Shown: positions 27,968 through 37,795 of the stretch, one piece after another
How the letters are laid out: each line of letters opens with the position of its first letter
Position numbering within the stretch: position 1 is the stretch's first letter
Assembly: GCF_003352065.1 (NCBI RefSeq)
Contig: NZ_CP025803.1
Coordinates: forward strand, 3,203,574-3,267,573
Direction of reading: 5' to 3'
DNA length: 64,000 bases
DNA from: Sulfitobacter sp. SK011
GTDB lineage: Bacteria > Pseudomonadota > Alphaproteobacteria > Rhodobacterales > Rhodobacteraceae
Program-made: the position numbers and the translations under genes
Notes under the pieces: generated by a model
Database searches by the model: none
Seen by the model: only the letters and a program-made list of their open reading frames with translations
What the model was told of the DNA's origin: nothing

Positions 27968-28906
27968 ATGAAATATTCCCTCACCAGCGCCAGCGGCGCA
28001 CCCGCCAGCCGCCTTGCCTTTGGCACCATGCAATTTGGTGGCCGTGCGGATGCGCAGCAATCGCAGGCCATGTTCGACGCCTGCATCGAGGCTGGGATCA
28101 CCCATTTCGATACGGCGCATGTCTATACCGATGGCGCATCAGAAACCTTGCTGGGCGGGTTCCTCGGTGACAAACGGGACGATCTGATCATCGCCACCAA
28201 AGCGGCCTATGATGGCGGCGCGGGCCGCGACAACATCCTGACCTCTGCTGAAACTTCGCGTGCGCGTTTGGGTGTTGATACACTCGACGTACTTTATCTG
28301 CACCGTTTTGATCCCGACACTGATCTGCACGAAAGCTTTCAGGCGTTTGCTGACCTCAAGACCCAAGGACACATCCGCCACATCGGCTTGTCAAACTTTG
28401 CGGCATGGCAGGTGGTCAAGGCGGCGGGTATTGCCGCCAAATTCGATCTGTCCATCGCGGTGATCCAGCCCATGTATAACCTCGTCAAACGACAAGCCGA
28501 GGTGGAAATTCTGCCGATGGCAGATGACCTGGGCATCCTTGTGGCACCTTATTCGCCATTGGGCGGCGGGCTGCTGACCGGTAAATACACAAGCGGTGGC
28601 GCAGGGCGGCTGACCGAGGATGACCGTTATGCAGCACGCTATGGTCAAAAGGCGATGCACAAAGCAGCTGACGGGCTGAACACATTGGCTGCAACCCTTG
28701 GCGTTCATCCGGCGACCCTTGCCGTTGCATGGGCAGCGGCCCATCCGACCGGACCAACCCCGATCATTTCCGCCCGTTCTGCCGAACAACTGGGTCCTTC
28801 ACTTGCCGCACTCACCTATGAGATGACGCCAGACGTCTATGCCCAGATCACCGCATTATCGCCCACGCCACCACCCGCAACTGACCGACTGGAAGAACAA
28901 TCTTGA
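27968..28906 (+). CDS. Aldo/keto reductase
   Basis: The 312-residue NADPH-dependent (beta/alpha)8-barrel oxidoreductase shows FGTMQFGGRAD, the active-site segment THFDTAHVYTDGASE (Asp/Tyr), KAAYDGG (Lys) and YLHRFDPD (His). The cofactor end is PIISARSAEQL. The substrate is not evident. ATG at 27968 was chosen; no strong ribosome site is present. It leads a run of four genes joined by four-base overlaps. Confidence 0.88.
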   Translation: MKYSLTSASGAPASRLAFGTMQFGGRADAQQSQAMFDACIEAGITHFDTAHVYTDGASETLLGGFLGDKRDDLIIATKAAYDGGAGRDNILTSAETSRARLGVDTLDVLYLHRFDPDTDLHESFQAFADLKTQGHIRHIGLSNFAAWQVVKAAGIAAKFDLSIAVIQPMYNLVKRQAEVEILPMADDLGILVAPYSPLGGGLLTGKYTSGGAGRLTEDDRYAARYGQKAMHKAADGLNTLAATLGVHPATLAVAWAAAHPTGPTPIISARSAEQLGPSLAALTYEMTPDVYAQITALSPTPPPATDRLEEQS

Positions 28907-29982
28907 CCGATATTATTGTCATCGGCGGCGGCATCGCCGGACTTTCCGCGGCTGCGCGGCTCTCTGCTGACGCAAGGGTCACGGTGTTGGAGCGTGAAAC
29001 CGCGCTTGGCTATCACGCCTCTGGTCGTTCTGCCGCGCTTTTTGAAGAGAATTATGGCCTGCCCAGCACCATTGCGCTGAACAAGGCAAGTGCAAGCTAT
29101 CACCGCGAGGCAAACGGCGGATACCTCAGCCCGCGTGGATTGCTGATCGTTGCGCAACAGGATGAAGAGGACGCTTTTGTCAACGATGTGACAACGATGG
29201 GCGTCGACCGGATCACGCCAGACGAGGCGCTGAACATGGTGCCAATTCTGAACCCTGAAAAAGTGGCCTTTGCCGGTTATCACGCGTCAGCCTTCGACCT
29301 TGATACCGACCGCATGATGCAGGATTTCGCCCGCGTCGTTCGCAGCAATGGCGGTCAGGTCATCACCGATGCCCCTGTTGAGGCCATCAGCCGCACGGCG
29401 GGTGGATGGCAGGTGCTGGCAAAGGACGTGACCTATACCGCCGCACAGCTGGTCAATGCGGCTGGGGCCTGGGCGGATGAGGTTGCCACGCTGGCGGGCA
29501 TTGCGCCTTTGGGCATTATCCCGCATCGCCGTTCGATGGCGCGCCTGCCCGCCCCCGGTGGTCACGACGTCACCCATTGGCCGATGTTTTTTGGGGTCGG
29601 CGAAACATGGTACGCCAAACCCGATGCCGGCGCACTGCTGGTGTCCCCGGCTGAGGAAGACGCGGCTGAACCTCACGATGCATGGGCCGACGACATGGTA
29701 TTGGCAGAAGGTCTGGCGCGGTATGAAAACATGGTCACAACACCTGTGACGCGGTTGCTGACATCATGGGCCGGATTGCGCAGCTTTTCCCCCGACAGGG
29801 CCTTGGTCTTGGGCCCTGAGCCGGGCGATCCAGCCTTTGTCTGGTGCGCCGCTCAGGGCGGATACGGGTTCCAGACAGCCCCCGCAGCATCCCAATTGCT
29901 GGCAGATCTGGTGATCGGTCGCGCCCCCGCTTTACCTGCGGATGTGGTTGCCCAATTGACCCCAGACAGGCTGCGCAAGTGA
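28903..29982 (+). CDS. FAD-dependent amino-acid-oxidase-like dehydrogenase (DAO family)
   Basis: This 359-residue protein opens with the dinucleotide motif IIVIGGGIAGLSAAARL and the family segment GYHASGRSAALFEENYG. The C-terminal WCAAQGGYGFQTAPA closes the FAD fold. D-amino acid or glycine-type substrates are typical, but the exact one is unknown. It starts with TTG overlapping the previous stop as TTGA. Confidence 0.85.
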   Translation: MTDIIVIGGGIAGLSAAARLSADARVTVLERETALGYHASGRSAALFEENYGLPSTIALNKASASYHREANGGYLSPRGLLIVAQQDEEDAFVNDVTTMGVDRITPDEALNMVPILNPEKVAFAGYHASAFDLDTDRMMQDFARVVRSNGGQVITDAPVEAISRTAGGWQVLAKDVTYTAAQLVNAAGAWADEVATLAGIAPLGIIPHRRSMARLPAPGGHDVTHWPMFFGVGETWYAKPDAGALLVSPAEEDAAEPHDAWADDMVLAEGLARYENMVTTPVTRLLTSWAGLRSFSPDRALVLGPEPGDPAFVWCAAQGGYGFQTAPAASQLLADLVIGRAPALPADVVAQLTPDRLRK

Positions 29983-30635
29983 TCCGAAAACTTCCCTCCA
30001 GCGCCAGCGTTGCAACGGCGCAAGAGGGTGCCAAATTGCACGCGCCCGCCGCGGCGCGCAATGCCAATGCTTTGTCAGAACTTTTGCTGACCCACGCACC
30101 GAGCCAGGGCAGCGCATTGGAGATCGCCAGCGGCACCGGGCAACATATCACAGCATTCGCATCCACCATGCCGACCCTGCAGTGGTACCCTACCGAGATT
30201 GACAGCGCCCGCCGTGCCAGCATTGATGCCTATGTAAAGGAAGCGGAACTGACCAACGTCGCGCCTGCCACGGCACTGGACGCGACCGCGCCCGGATGGG
30301 GTATCAGGCACGGCCCGCAAGACCTCATTGTGCTGATAAACCTGCTGCACCTGATTTCGCCCCCCCAAACCACCACCCTGATCACAGAAGCCTCAGCGGC
30401 GCTCGCCCCCAATGGCACCGTGATCCTTTATGGTCCGTTCAAGCGCACTGGCGTGCTGACCAGTGAGGGCGACGCCCGGTTCGATGCGGACCTAAGATCC
30501 GCCGACCCGGCCATCGGATACAAGGACGACCTCGACATCTTGCGCCTGCTCGGCGATGCTGGCCTCACCCTTGAGAATATCGTGGCAATGCCTGCCAACA
30601 ACCTCGCTTTCGTTGCCAGAAAGGTCCGCCCATGA
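29979..30635 (+). CDS. DUF938 family, SAM-methyltransferase-like
   Basis: The 218-residue protein has the DUF938 signature: AAARNANALSELLL, LEIASGTGQHITAFA (the methyltransferase glycine motif), QWYPTEID and LINLLHLISPPQT. A methyltransferase fold is likely, but the substrate is unknown. The start is GTG overlapping the preceding stop (GTGA). Confidence 0.85.
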   Translation: MIRKLPSSASVATAQEGAKLHAPAAARNANALSELLLTHAPSQGSALEIASGTGQHITAFASTMPTLQWYPTEIDSARRASIDAYVKEAELTNVAPATALDATAPGWGIRHGPQDLIVLINLLHLISPPQTTTLITEASAALAPNGTVILYGPFKRTGVLTSEGDARFDADLRSADPAIGYKDDLDILRLLGDAGLTLENIVAMPANNLAFVARKVRP

Positions 30636-31420
30636 CCCTGACGCGCCGCCTTGCCTTTCTTGCCCTGCTGGCGCTTGCCGCTTGTGGCGCGCCCCGTGCC
30701 AGCGTGCCTCCTGCCGAAATCGGTGCCCTGTTTGCCCCCAATTTCGATGACAGCCATCCGGTATTCTTCCCTGGGCGCAGGCCCGCGCGATACCCTGTGC
30801 ATGGCATTGATGTCGCGCGCTTTCAAAGTAGCGTTGATTGGAACACCGCCCGCCGCAATGGTGTGAACTTTGCCTTTATTAAAGCCACCGAGGGCGGTGA
30901 TCTGCTGGATGCGGAATTCAAGAACCACTGGCGCGGCGCGGGTCAGGCGGGCGTTGCGCGCGGTGCCTATCATTTTTACTATTTCTGCACGACCCCCGAG
31001 GCGCAGGCGGCCTGGTTCATCCGAAATGTACCGCGTGGCAATATGCTGCCCCCGGTCTTGGATATGGAATGGAACCCATTTTCACCCACCTGCGCCACCG
31101 TGCGCCCACCGGGTCAGGACGTCCGCGACCAAATGCGCCGTTGGCTGAACATCGTGACCGCGCATTACGGCCAGAAACCAATCATCTATACCACGCCCAG
31201 GTTTTACCGCGAGAACGAGCTTGGCAAGTTCGATGATTATGAATTCTGGCTCCGCTCCACCGCGAAGCGGCCATCAGAGACCTTCCCCGGTGAACGCTGG
31301 ACCTTTTGGCAATACTCATCCACAGGGATCATTCCCGGCATCGTCGGCAAGGTCGATCTGAATGCCTTCACAGGCAGCCGCGCAGAGTGGTCGCAATGGG
31401 TGGCAGCGCGGGCACGCTAG
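30632..31420 (+). CDS. Glycoside hydrolase family 25 lipoprotein (muramidase-like)
   Basis: This 262-residue protein has a lipoprotein signal with lipobox LAAC (Cys18) and a GH25 lysozyme domain from about residue 55: HGIDVARFQ (Asp60), FAFIKATEGG, GAYHFYYF and VLDMEWNP (Asp144, Glu146). It probably cleaves peptidoglycan glycan strands from the outer membrane face in cell-wall turnover. Its ATG overlaps the DUF938 stop. It is convergent with dgkA. Confidence 0.92.
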   Translation: MTLTRRLAFLALLALAACGAPRASVPPAEIGALFAPNFDDSHPVFFPGRRPARYPVHGIDVARFQSSVDWNTARRNGVNFAFIKATEGGDLLDAEFKNHWRGAGQAGVARGAYHFYYFCTTPEAQAAWFIRNVPRGNMLPPVLDMEWNPFSPTCATVRPPGQDVRDQMRRWLNIVTAHYGQKPIIYTTPRFYRENELGKFDDYEFWLRSTAKRPSETFPGERWTFWQYSSTGIIPGIVGKVDLNAFTGSRAEWSQWVAARAR

Positions 31421-31422
31421 TT

Positions 31423-31794
31423 TCAGGCAAACTTGTCAATCAGCGCAGCAAGCCACAAAATGCCCAGCAACACGGTTGCCAGCAGAACCGCCAACGAACC
31501 TAAGTCCTTGGCCATGCGCGATAATTCGTGACGTTCCGGACCAATGCGGTCAATTGTGGCCTCAATTGCGCTGTTGATCACCTCGACAATGATCAGCAAC
31601 AGACCTGCCCCGAAAAGAATGGCGGCCTGAAAGAAATCCTCGCCGATCCAGAGCGCGACAGGCACCGACAGCGCGCATAGGACCGCCTCAATTCGAAACG
31701 CTTCCTCACCGCGCCAGATGTCGCGCAGGCCCACCATCGAGTTGCGATAGGCCGTGATCATCCGTGCCATGCCCGTTAACGGCTGTTTGTCCAC
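31423..31794 (-). CDS. dgkA: Diacylglycerol kinase
   Basis: The 123-residue three-helix membrane kinase recycles diacylglycerol to phosphatidate. The characteristic EVINSAIEATIDRI and KDLGSLAVLLA segments, with catalytic Glu71, are present. The gene is convergent with the GH25 gene, two bases between stops. Confidence 0.95.
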   Translation of the reverse strand: MDKQPLTGMARMITAYRNSMVGLRDIWRGEEAFRIEAVLCALSVPVALWIGEDFFQAAILFGAGLLLIIVEVINSAIEATIDRIGPERHELSRMAKDLGSLAVLLATVLLGILWLAALIDKFA

Positions 31795-31896
31795 GTATGG
31801 CCCCCTGTTGCGGTCTGTTTTTCAGACACTAGCGCATCGTTGACCCCGTTTGAACAGGATCAAGCCAGCCTTGCCTGCCCAATCCCTGCATCCGTG

Positions 31897-34389
31897 TCAG
31901 CCATCCACCCGGATCGTGGTATTTTTCGGATCATAAGGAGAATCCTCGACAATCTCGGCATCCCAAAGCTGATCAAACATCTTGACCTTAAGCTTGGTAC
32001 CCACAACCGCATGCTCCGTCTTGACGTAGCCCATGCCAATCGACTTGCCAAAGGCCACCGAATAGCCACCAGAGGTCAGACGCCCGGTGCGCCCATCCGC
32101 GTGATACAGCACCTCACGCCCCCAAGGGTCCGCATCATCTGGTCCGTCAATGAGCAGCGTCACACATTTGGCATTGATGCCATGCGCTTCCATTGCAGCC
32201 TTGCCGTGGAAATCTTTGCTCAGATCCACAAACCTTGGCAAATCAGCCTCCAGCGGTGTCGCGTCACGGCCCAGTTCCGTACCAAATGCACGATAAGATT
32301 TCTCCTGCCGCAACCAGTTCTGTGCACGCGCACCGACCAGTTTCATGCCATGCTTTTCGCCGGCTTTCTCAAGCTGGTCGAAGAGATAGTTCTGCATCTC
32401 AATCGGGTGGTGCAATTCCCAGCCCAATTCGCCGGTATAGGCGACACGGATCGCACGCACCGGACACATGCCCAATTCGATGTTGCGCATGGTCAGCCAC
32501 GGAAACCGCTTGTTGGACAATACTGTGGAGGGGTCACCATCTTTGACGATCTCGTTCAGCACAGCACGAGACTTTGGTCCGGCGATGGCGAAAACGCCCC
32601 ACTGGGTGGTCACGTCGTGGCATTCGATATAGCCAAATTCAGGTGCTTTGTCTTCGATCGCCTTGCGCAGGTAATCGCTGTCATAGGCTGTCCAGGCCCC
32701 TGCGGACACAAGGTAATATTCGTTCTCGGCAATCCGCACGATGGTATATTCCGTGCGCGTCGTGCCCGCCCCGGTCAGGGCGTAGGTCAGGTTGATGCGG
32801 CCCACCGATGGCAGCTTGTTACAGGTGAACCAATCAAGGAATGCAGTGGCACCGGGGCCTTTGACGACATGTTTGGTGAACGCTGTGGCGTCGATCAGGC
32901 CAACGCCTTCGCGGATTGCTTTGGCTTCTTCCACCGCATATTGCCACCAACCGCCGCGGCGGAACGACCGTGCATCATGGTCGTCAAATCCAGCAGGTGC
33001 AAAATAATTGGGGCGTTCCCAGCCGTTTACAAATCCAAATTGCGCACCACGGGCAGCCTGACGGTCATAAGCTGGCGATGTGCGCAGAGGACGGCAGGCA
33101 GGCCGTTCTTCATCCGGGTGGTGCAGGACATAGACGTGGTCGTAGCATTCCTCGTTTTTGCGCGCGGCAAATTCGGTGGTCATCCAGTCGCCGTAGCGTT
33201 TGGGGTCAAGCGACGCCATGTCGATCTCTGCCTCACCTTCGACCATAAGCTGGGCAAGGTAATATCCGGTGCCGCCCGCCGCAGTGATCCCAAAAGAGAA
33301 ACCTTCGGCCAGCCACATGTTGCGCAATCCCGGTGCCGGGCCCACCAGCGGGTTGCCATCGGGTGTGTAGCAGATCGGACCGTTGAAATCGTCTTTGAGC
33401 CCACAATCCTCGCATGATGGCACCCGGTGGATCATCGCCGCATATTGGTCCTCGATCCGCTCAAGGTCGAGTTGAAAGAGGTCGGCGCGGAAACTGTCCG
33501 GCACGCCGTATTCAAACCGTGCAGGCGCATTTTTCTCATAGACCCCCAGAATCCAGCCACCGCGTTCTTCGCGCACATACGATTGCGCATCAGCATCGCG
33601 CACAACGGGGTGTTCAACATTGCCTGCAGCACGGAATTTCACCAATTCGGGGTCTTGATCCAACACGATGAACTGATGCTCAACCGGGATCGCTGGCATT
33701 TTGATACCCAGCATCTTGGCGGTGCGCTGTGCGTGATTGCCCGATGCCGTCACCACGTGTTCAGCCGTGATCACAACCTGCTCGTCTGACGGCACAAGGT
33801 TGCCGCCTTTTTCAACCATCTTGGTTGCAGTCACTTCCCAATGGGTGCCGTTCCAATGGAACGCATCCGCCTGCCATTTGCGTTCAATCATAACGCCCCG
33901 CTGGCGTGCACCCTTGGCCATCGCCATGGTCACATCCGCAGGGTTAATATAGCCATCCGTCTGATGATAAAGCGCGCCTTCAAGGTCTTCAGTGCGGATC
34001 AGCGGCCACTTTGCCTTGATCTCATCGGGTGTCATAAATTCATACGGCACACCGCAGGTTTCAGCGGTTGAGGCATAGAGCATATACTCATCCATCCGCT
34101 CTTTTGTCTGTGCCATCCGCAAGTTGCCCACCACGGCAAAGCCCGCGTTCAACCCGGTTTCTTCCTCAAGCGTTTTGTAGAACTTGATGGAATAGTCGTG
34201 GATGTGGGTCGTGGCAAAGGACATGTTAAAATACGGCAGCAAACCGGCCGCGTGCCAGGTCGAGCCGGAGGTCAATTCGTCACGTTCCAGCAACATCACA
34301 TCGTCCCACCCGGCGCGCGCCAAATGATAGGCAATCGACGTTCCCACGGCACCGCCGCCCACAACCAATGCTTTGACCTGCGTTTTCAT
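31897..34389 (-). CDS. Dimethylglycine/sarcosine dehydrogenase-like flavoprotein (DAO + GcvT)
   Basis: The 830-residue protein has an N-terminal DAO domain (GGGAVG at 11-16; GSTWHAAGL with His46, the usual covalent FAD histidine) and a C-terminal folate-binding GcvT/aminomethyltransferase half (KGPGATAFLDWF, AGPKSRAVL, YTGELGWELHHP). This is the layout of dimethylglycine and sarcosine dehydrogenases, which oxidise N-methyl groups onto tetrahydrofolate in glycine betaine breakdown. The ATG at 34389 has an AAGGGA ribosome site. Which N-methyl substrate is used cannot be told. Confidence 0.9.
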   Translation of the reverse strand: MKTQVKALVVGGGAVGTSIAYHLARAGWDDVMLLERDELTSGSTWHAAGLLPYFNMSFATTHIHDYSIKFYKTLEEETGLNAGFAVVGNLRMAQTKERMDEYMLYASTAETCGVPYEFMTPDEIKAKWPLIRTEDLEGALYHQTDGYINPADVTMAMAKGARQRGVMIERKWQADAFHWNGTHWEVTATKMVEKGGNLVPSDEQVVITAEHVVTASGNHAQRTAKMLGIKMPAIPVEHQFIVLDQDPELVKFRAAGNVEHPVVRDADAQSYVREERGGWILGVYEKNAPARFEYGVPDSFRADLFQLDLERIEDQYAAMIHRVPSCEDCGLKDDFNGPICYTPDGNPLVGPAPGLRNMWLAEGFSFGITAAGGTGYYLAQLMVEGEAEIDMASLDPKRYGDWMTTEFAARKNEECYDHVYVLHHPDEERPACRPLRTSPAYDRQAARGAQFGFVNGWERPNYFAPAGFDDHDARSFRRGGWWQYAVEEAKAIREGVGLIDATAFTKHVVKGPGATAFLDWFTCNKLPSVGRINLTYALTGAGTTRTEYTIVRIAENEYYLVSAGAWTAYDSDYLRKAIEDKAPEFGYIECHDVTTQWGVFAIAGPKSRAVLNEIVKDGDPSTVLSNKRFPWLTMRNIELGMCPVRAIRVAYTGELGWELHHPIEMQNYLFDQLEKAGEKHGMKLVGARAQNWLRQEKSYRAFGTELGRDATPLEADLPRFVDLSKDFHGKAAMEAHGINAKCVTLLIDGPDDADPWGREVLYHADGRTGRLTSGGYSVAFGKSIGMGYVKTEHAVVGTKLKVKMFDQLWDAEIVEDSPYDPKNTTIRVDG

Positions 34390-34571
34390 ATGTCGATTCC
34401 CTTGGACAAGATTTGATCCTGTTTTAATCGCACCCGCGCGCATTCGCACGCACCAGCCGACCCAACATCGCAGAAAACCGACCTATCGGCACGCAGGCCT
34501 GTCGGGGTTTTCGGGCTTTGCCCGATGCTGCCTTGGCGCGCCTTGCGGGAATTCACCCCAACCTGACCCGC

Positions 34572-35975
34572 CTACCCTGGTAAGATCTTGCCGGGATTCA
34601 TGATGTTATCGGGGTCGAGCGCCCGCTTGATTGCGCCCATGACATCCACGGCACCACCCAATTCCTTGATCAGATAGGGCCGCTTGCCCTGCCCGATGCC
34701 GTGTTCGCCGGTGCAGGTCCCGTCCATAGAAATGGCTAGGTCGTTCAGCCAGCTGACGAAACTCTCGGCGCGGGCGACCTCGTCTGCATCGTCCATGTCC
34801 AGCAACAAGGACGCATGGAAATTACCGTCGCCCGCATGGCCAACAATGGGTGCGATCAGGTCCAGTTCCAGCGCCTTTGCCTCTGCCAATCCCACAGCCT
34901 CTGCGAGTTTTGAGATGGGCACACAGACATCGGTTGCCACCGCCTTGCAGCCCGGTCGCAATGCCAGCATGGCCCAATAGGCGTCATGGCGCGCCTGCCA
35001 GAGCTTGTTGCGTTCTTCGGTGGTGGATGTGGCGGTGTATCCGGTGCCGCCGAATTCTTCGGCCAGCGCCCCAAAGGTCTCTGCCTGTTCTGCCACGCCC
35101 GCGTCTGAGCCATGAAATTCCAGCAACAACAGCGGCGTTTCAGGCAAGGACAGCTTTGAATACCCATTCACCGCCCGGACCACCAAGGCGTCCAGCAATT
35201 CAATCCGCGCCACAGGCAATCCATATTGAATGACCGCCATCACTGTTTGGCAGGCCGCATCCACACTTGAGAAGGAACAACGCGCCGCCGATATTGCCTC
35301 GGGGATGCCCTGCAGGCGCAGGGTGATTTCAGTGATCAGACCCAATGTCCCCTCAGAGCCGACCATCAGCCGCGTCAGGTCATAGCCGGCCGATGATTTG
35401 CGCGCCCGCGATCCTGTGCGGATGATACTGCCATCGGCCATCACCGCTTCCAAGCTCAGCACATTGTCTTTCATCGTGCCATAGCGCACCGCATTGGTCC
35501 CCGATGCGCGTGTGGCGGTCATCCCGCCCAGTGACGCGTTGGCCCCCGGATCAATCGGGAAAAACAACCCCTGATCGCGCAAATGGGTGTTCAGGGCCTC
35601 GCGTGTAACACCGGGCTGGATCCGGCAATCAAGATCACCTGCATTGACTGCCAGAACCTTGTCCATCTGGGTCAGGTCCACCGAAATCCCGCCCGCGGGC
35701 GCGTTGATCTGCCCCTCCAATGAGGTGCCGGTGCCGAAGGCAATGATCGGCACTTTATGGGTCGCACAGATTTGGACAATCTCAGACACTTCTTGCGTTG
35801 TGCGCGCAAAAACAACAGCATCGGGCATCTGGTTCTTGATCCACGTGGTGGTATGCCCGTGTTGTTCGCGGATCGCATCCGAGGTCTGAAACCGCTCGCC
35901 AAACTGCTGTTTCAGCACGCCCAGCGCCGTTGCTATGCCCGCCTCATTGCGCGGCAAATCAGTTGCCTGAACCAC
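34572..35975 (-). CDS. FAD-linked D-2-hydroxyacid dehydrogenase (GlcD/D-lactate dehydrogenase family)
   Basis: This 467-residue vanillyl-alcohol-oxidase-type flavoprotein has the FAD-binding PIIAFGTGTSLEGQINAP and TRASGTNAVRYGTMKDNVL segments and the C-terminal CTGEHGIGQGKRPYL. It oxidises glycolate, D-lactate or a related D-hydroxyacid. It follows the ggt stop by three bases, so the two are co-transcribed with the upstream hydroxyacid dehydrogenase. Confidence 0.9.
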   Translation of the reverse strand: MVQATDLPRNEAGIATALGVLKQQFGERFQTSDAIREQHGHTTTWIKNQMPDAVVFARTTQEVSEIVQICATHKVPIIAFGTGTSLEGQINAPAGGISVDLTQMDKVLAVNAGDLDCRIQPGVTREALNTHLRDQGLFFPIDPGANASLGGMTATRASGTNAVRYGTMKDNVLSLEAVMADGSIIRTGSRARKSSAGYDLTRLMVGSEGTLGLITEITLRLQGIPEAISAARCSFSSVDAACQTVMAVIQYGLPVARIELLDALVVRAVNGYSKLSLPETPLLLLEFHGSDAGVAEQAETFGALAEEFGGTGYTATSTTEERNKLWQARHDAYWAMLALRPGCKAVATDVCVPISKLAEAVGLAEAKALELDLIAPIVGHAGDGNFHASLLLDMDDADEVARAESFVSWLNDLAISMDGTCTGEHGIGQGKRPYLIKELGGAVDVMGAIKRALDPDNIMNPGKILPG

Positions 35976-35978
35976 CCG

Positions 35979-37754
35979 CTAGTCCCCCAGTGCAATGCCT
36001 TCGCGGCGCGGGTCGGCCCCACCGCGCAAGTCATCGCCGATCGCAATCATATGCAGCCCAGAGATCAGCGCGCGTGTACCAACCTCAAAGCCAAGCGCGG
36101 CAAGACCGTCGGACAGGTCGACCGCCGAAGTGCCTTCCTCCAGATCATAGGTGCCAAACCTGTTGACTGCATGCGGCGTGCTGACAGCGGATTGAACGTC
36201 CATGCCCCAATCCAAGTGGGCCACAATCGCACCCGCAACATAGCCGATGATCCGGCTGCCCCCCGGGCTGCCCACGGCCAGAACCGGCGTGCCATCTTTC
36301 ATCACAATCGTTGGTGCCATAGAAGAGCGTGGCCGTTTGCCCGGCTCAACCCGGTTGGCAATCGGCACGCCCTCAGCATGGCTCTGAAACGAGAAATCAG
36401 TCAGCTCGTTGTTCAGCAAGAACCCACCAACCATCAGGCGTGATCCAAATCCGTTTTCGATGGTTGTCGTCATGCTGGCCACATTTCCCTGGCTATCCAC
36501 AATGGAAATATGCGAGGTCGAGGGCAGTTCAATTGCCATATCATCCGCCCAGTTCAGCGCATGGTCAAATGCCGGATTGCCCGGTGCGACCTCGGGCAAT
36601 GCATCGTCACCCGTCAGCAATTTTGCGCGCTCAGCCAGATACGCAGGGTCCAGCAATCCCGTGACAGGAACCGGCACATAGTCGCTGTCCGCCAGATACC
36701 GACCGCGATCCGCAAACGCCAAGCGTGACGCATCGCCGATCAAGCGGCGCACCTCAATATCCTGCGGTCCGGCGCTGAGGTCATAGCCCTCAAGCAGGCC
36801 CAATATCTGGCCCACGGCCACCGCCCCCGATGACGGCGGCCCCATGCCGCAAACCTCATGGGCGCGGTAGGGTGCGCACACCGCCGCGCGTTCCTTGACG
36901 TTGTAAATCGCCAGATCAACCTCGGATAAAACGCCCGGATTGGACGCGCCCTGCACGGTCGCGACGATGTTGCTGGCCATATCACCGGTATAAAAGGCGT
37001 CCGCGCCGCCACTGGCCATCACGCGCAATGTGTCTGCATAGGCCTGATTGACCAACACATCCCCGGCCTGCACCGCGACACCCTGAGGCAGAAAGTAGGC
37101 GGCGGTTGTCTCGGAACTCGACAACCTATCCGCATCGTCAGCCACCAAACCCGCGAGCCGGGGTGAGACCGCAAATCCGGCCTCGGCCAAATCAATCGCA
37201 GGGGCCAGCAAATCGGCCCAATCCGCAGTGCCCCAACGCGCATGAACCTCTGCCAAAAGCGCAGGCGTTCCCGGCGTGCCAACCGACAGCCCGCCAACAA
37301 CGGCATCAAAGAACTTGAGCGGTGCGCCGTCTGCATCCTGAAACAACCGTGGTGTAGCAGCCAAAGGTGCTGTTTCGCGCCCATCCAGAGTGGTCACCGC
37401 CCCGGATGCCGCATCATACCACACCAGAAACGCGCCACCCCCAAGCCCGGAGGATTGCGGTTCAACCAAACCCAATACGGTCTGAACAGCCACCAAAGCA
37501 TCTGCCGCCGTGCCGCCACGCGCCAACACATCCGCACCGGCCTGAACCGCAAGTGGGTTCGCCGCCGCCACCATCCAGTTTTGCGCCACCACAGGGCGGC
37601 CCGCAGCCTTTTCATCAAGCGCTGCCATCGCCGCTGGTGATAACCCTTCAAATGCCCCGACACCCGCCGCTTCTGGTGCCACCGCATCTGCAGCCTGCTG
37701 GGCAAAAACAGCCCCTGCACAGGCAATTCCAATCAAAGAAAGTACAATACGCAT
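35979..37754 (-). CDS. ggt: Gamma-glutamyltransferase
   Basis: The 591-residue precursor has a Sec signal (residues 1-19) and is expected to cleave itself before the catalytic threonine in STSHISIVDSQGN. The oxyanion and substrate-binding MTTTIENGFGS and the C-terminal SPGGSRI motif are present. In the periplasm it would hydrolyse gamma-glutamyl compounds such as glutathione. The ATG at 37754 follows an AGAGGAGAAG ribosome site. It sits between two D-hydroxyacid enzymes, an unusual grouping. Confidence 0.92.
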   Translation of the reverse strand: MRIVLSLIGIACAGAVFAQQAADAVAPEAAGVGAFEGLSPAAMAALDEKAAGRPVVAQNWMVAAANPLAVQAGADVLARGGTAADALVAVQTVLGLVEPQSSGLGGGAFLVWYDAASGAVTTLDGRETAPLAATPRLFQDADGAPLKFFDAVVGGLSVGTPGTPALLAEVHARWGTADWADLLAPAIDLAEAGFAVSPRLAGLVADDADRLSSSETTAAYFLPQGVAVQAGDVLVNQAYADTLRVMASGGADAFYTGDMASNIVATVQGASNPGVLSEVDLAIYNVKERAAVCAPYRAHEVCGMGPPSSGAVAVGQILGLLEGYDLSAGPQDIEVRRLIGDASRLAFADRGRYLADSDYVPVPVTGLLDPAYLAERAKLLTGDDALPEVAPGNPAFDHALNWADDMAIELPSTSHISIVDSQGNVASMTTTIENGFGSRLMVGGFLLNNELTDFSFQSHAEGVPIANRVEPGKRPRSSMAPTIVMKDGTPVLAVGSPGGSRIIGYVAGAIVAHLDWGMDVQSAVSTPHAVNRFGTYDLEEGTSAVDLSDGLAALGFEVGTRALISGLHMIAIGDDLRGGADPRREGIALGD

Positions 37755-37795
37755 CGTCGTCTTCTCCTCTATTGGGTTAAGTGTGATCTTGGGTC

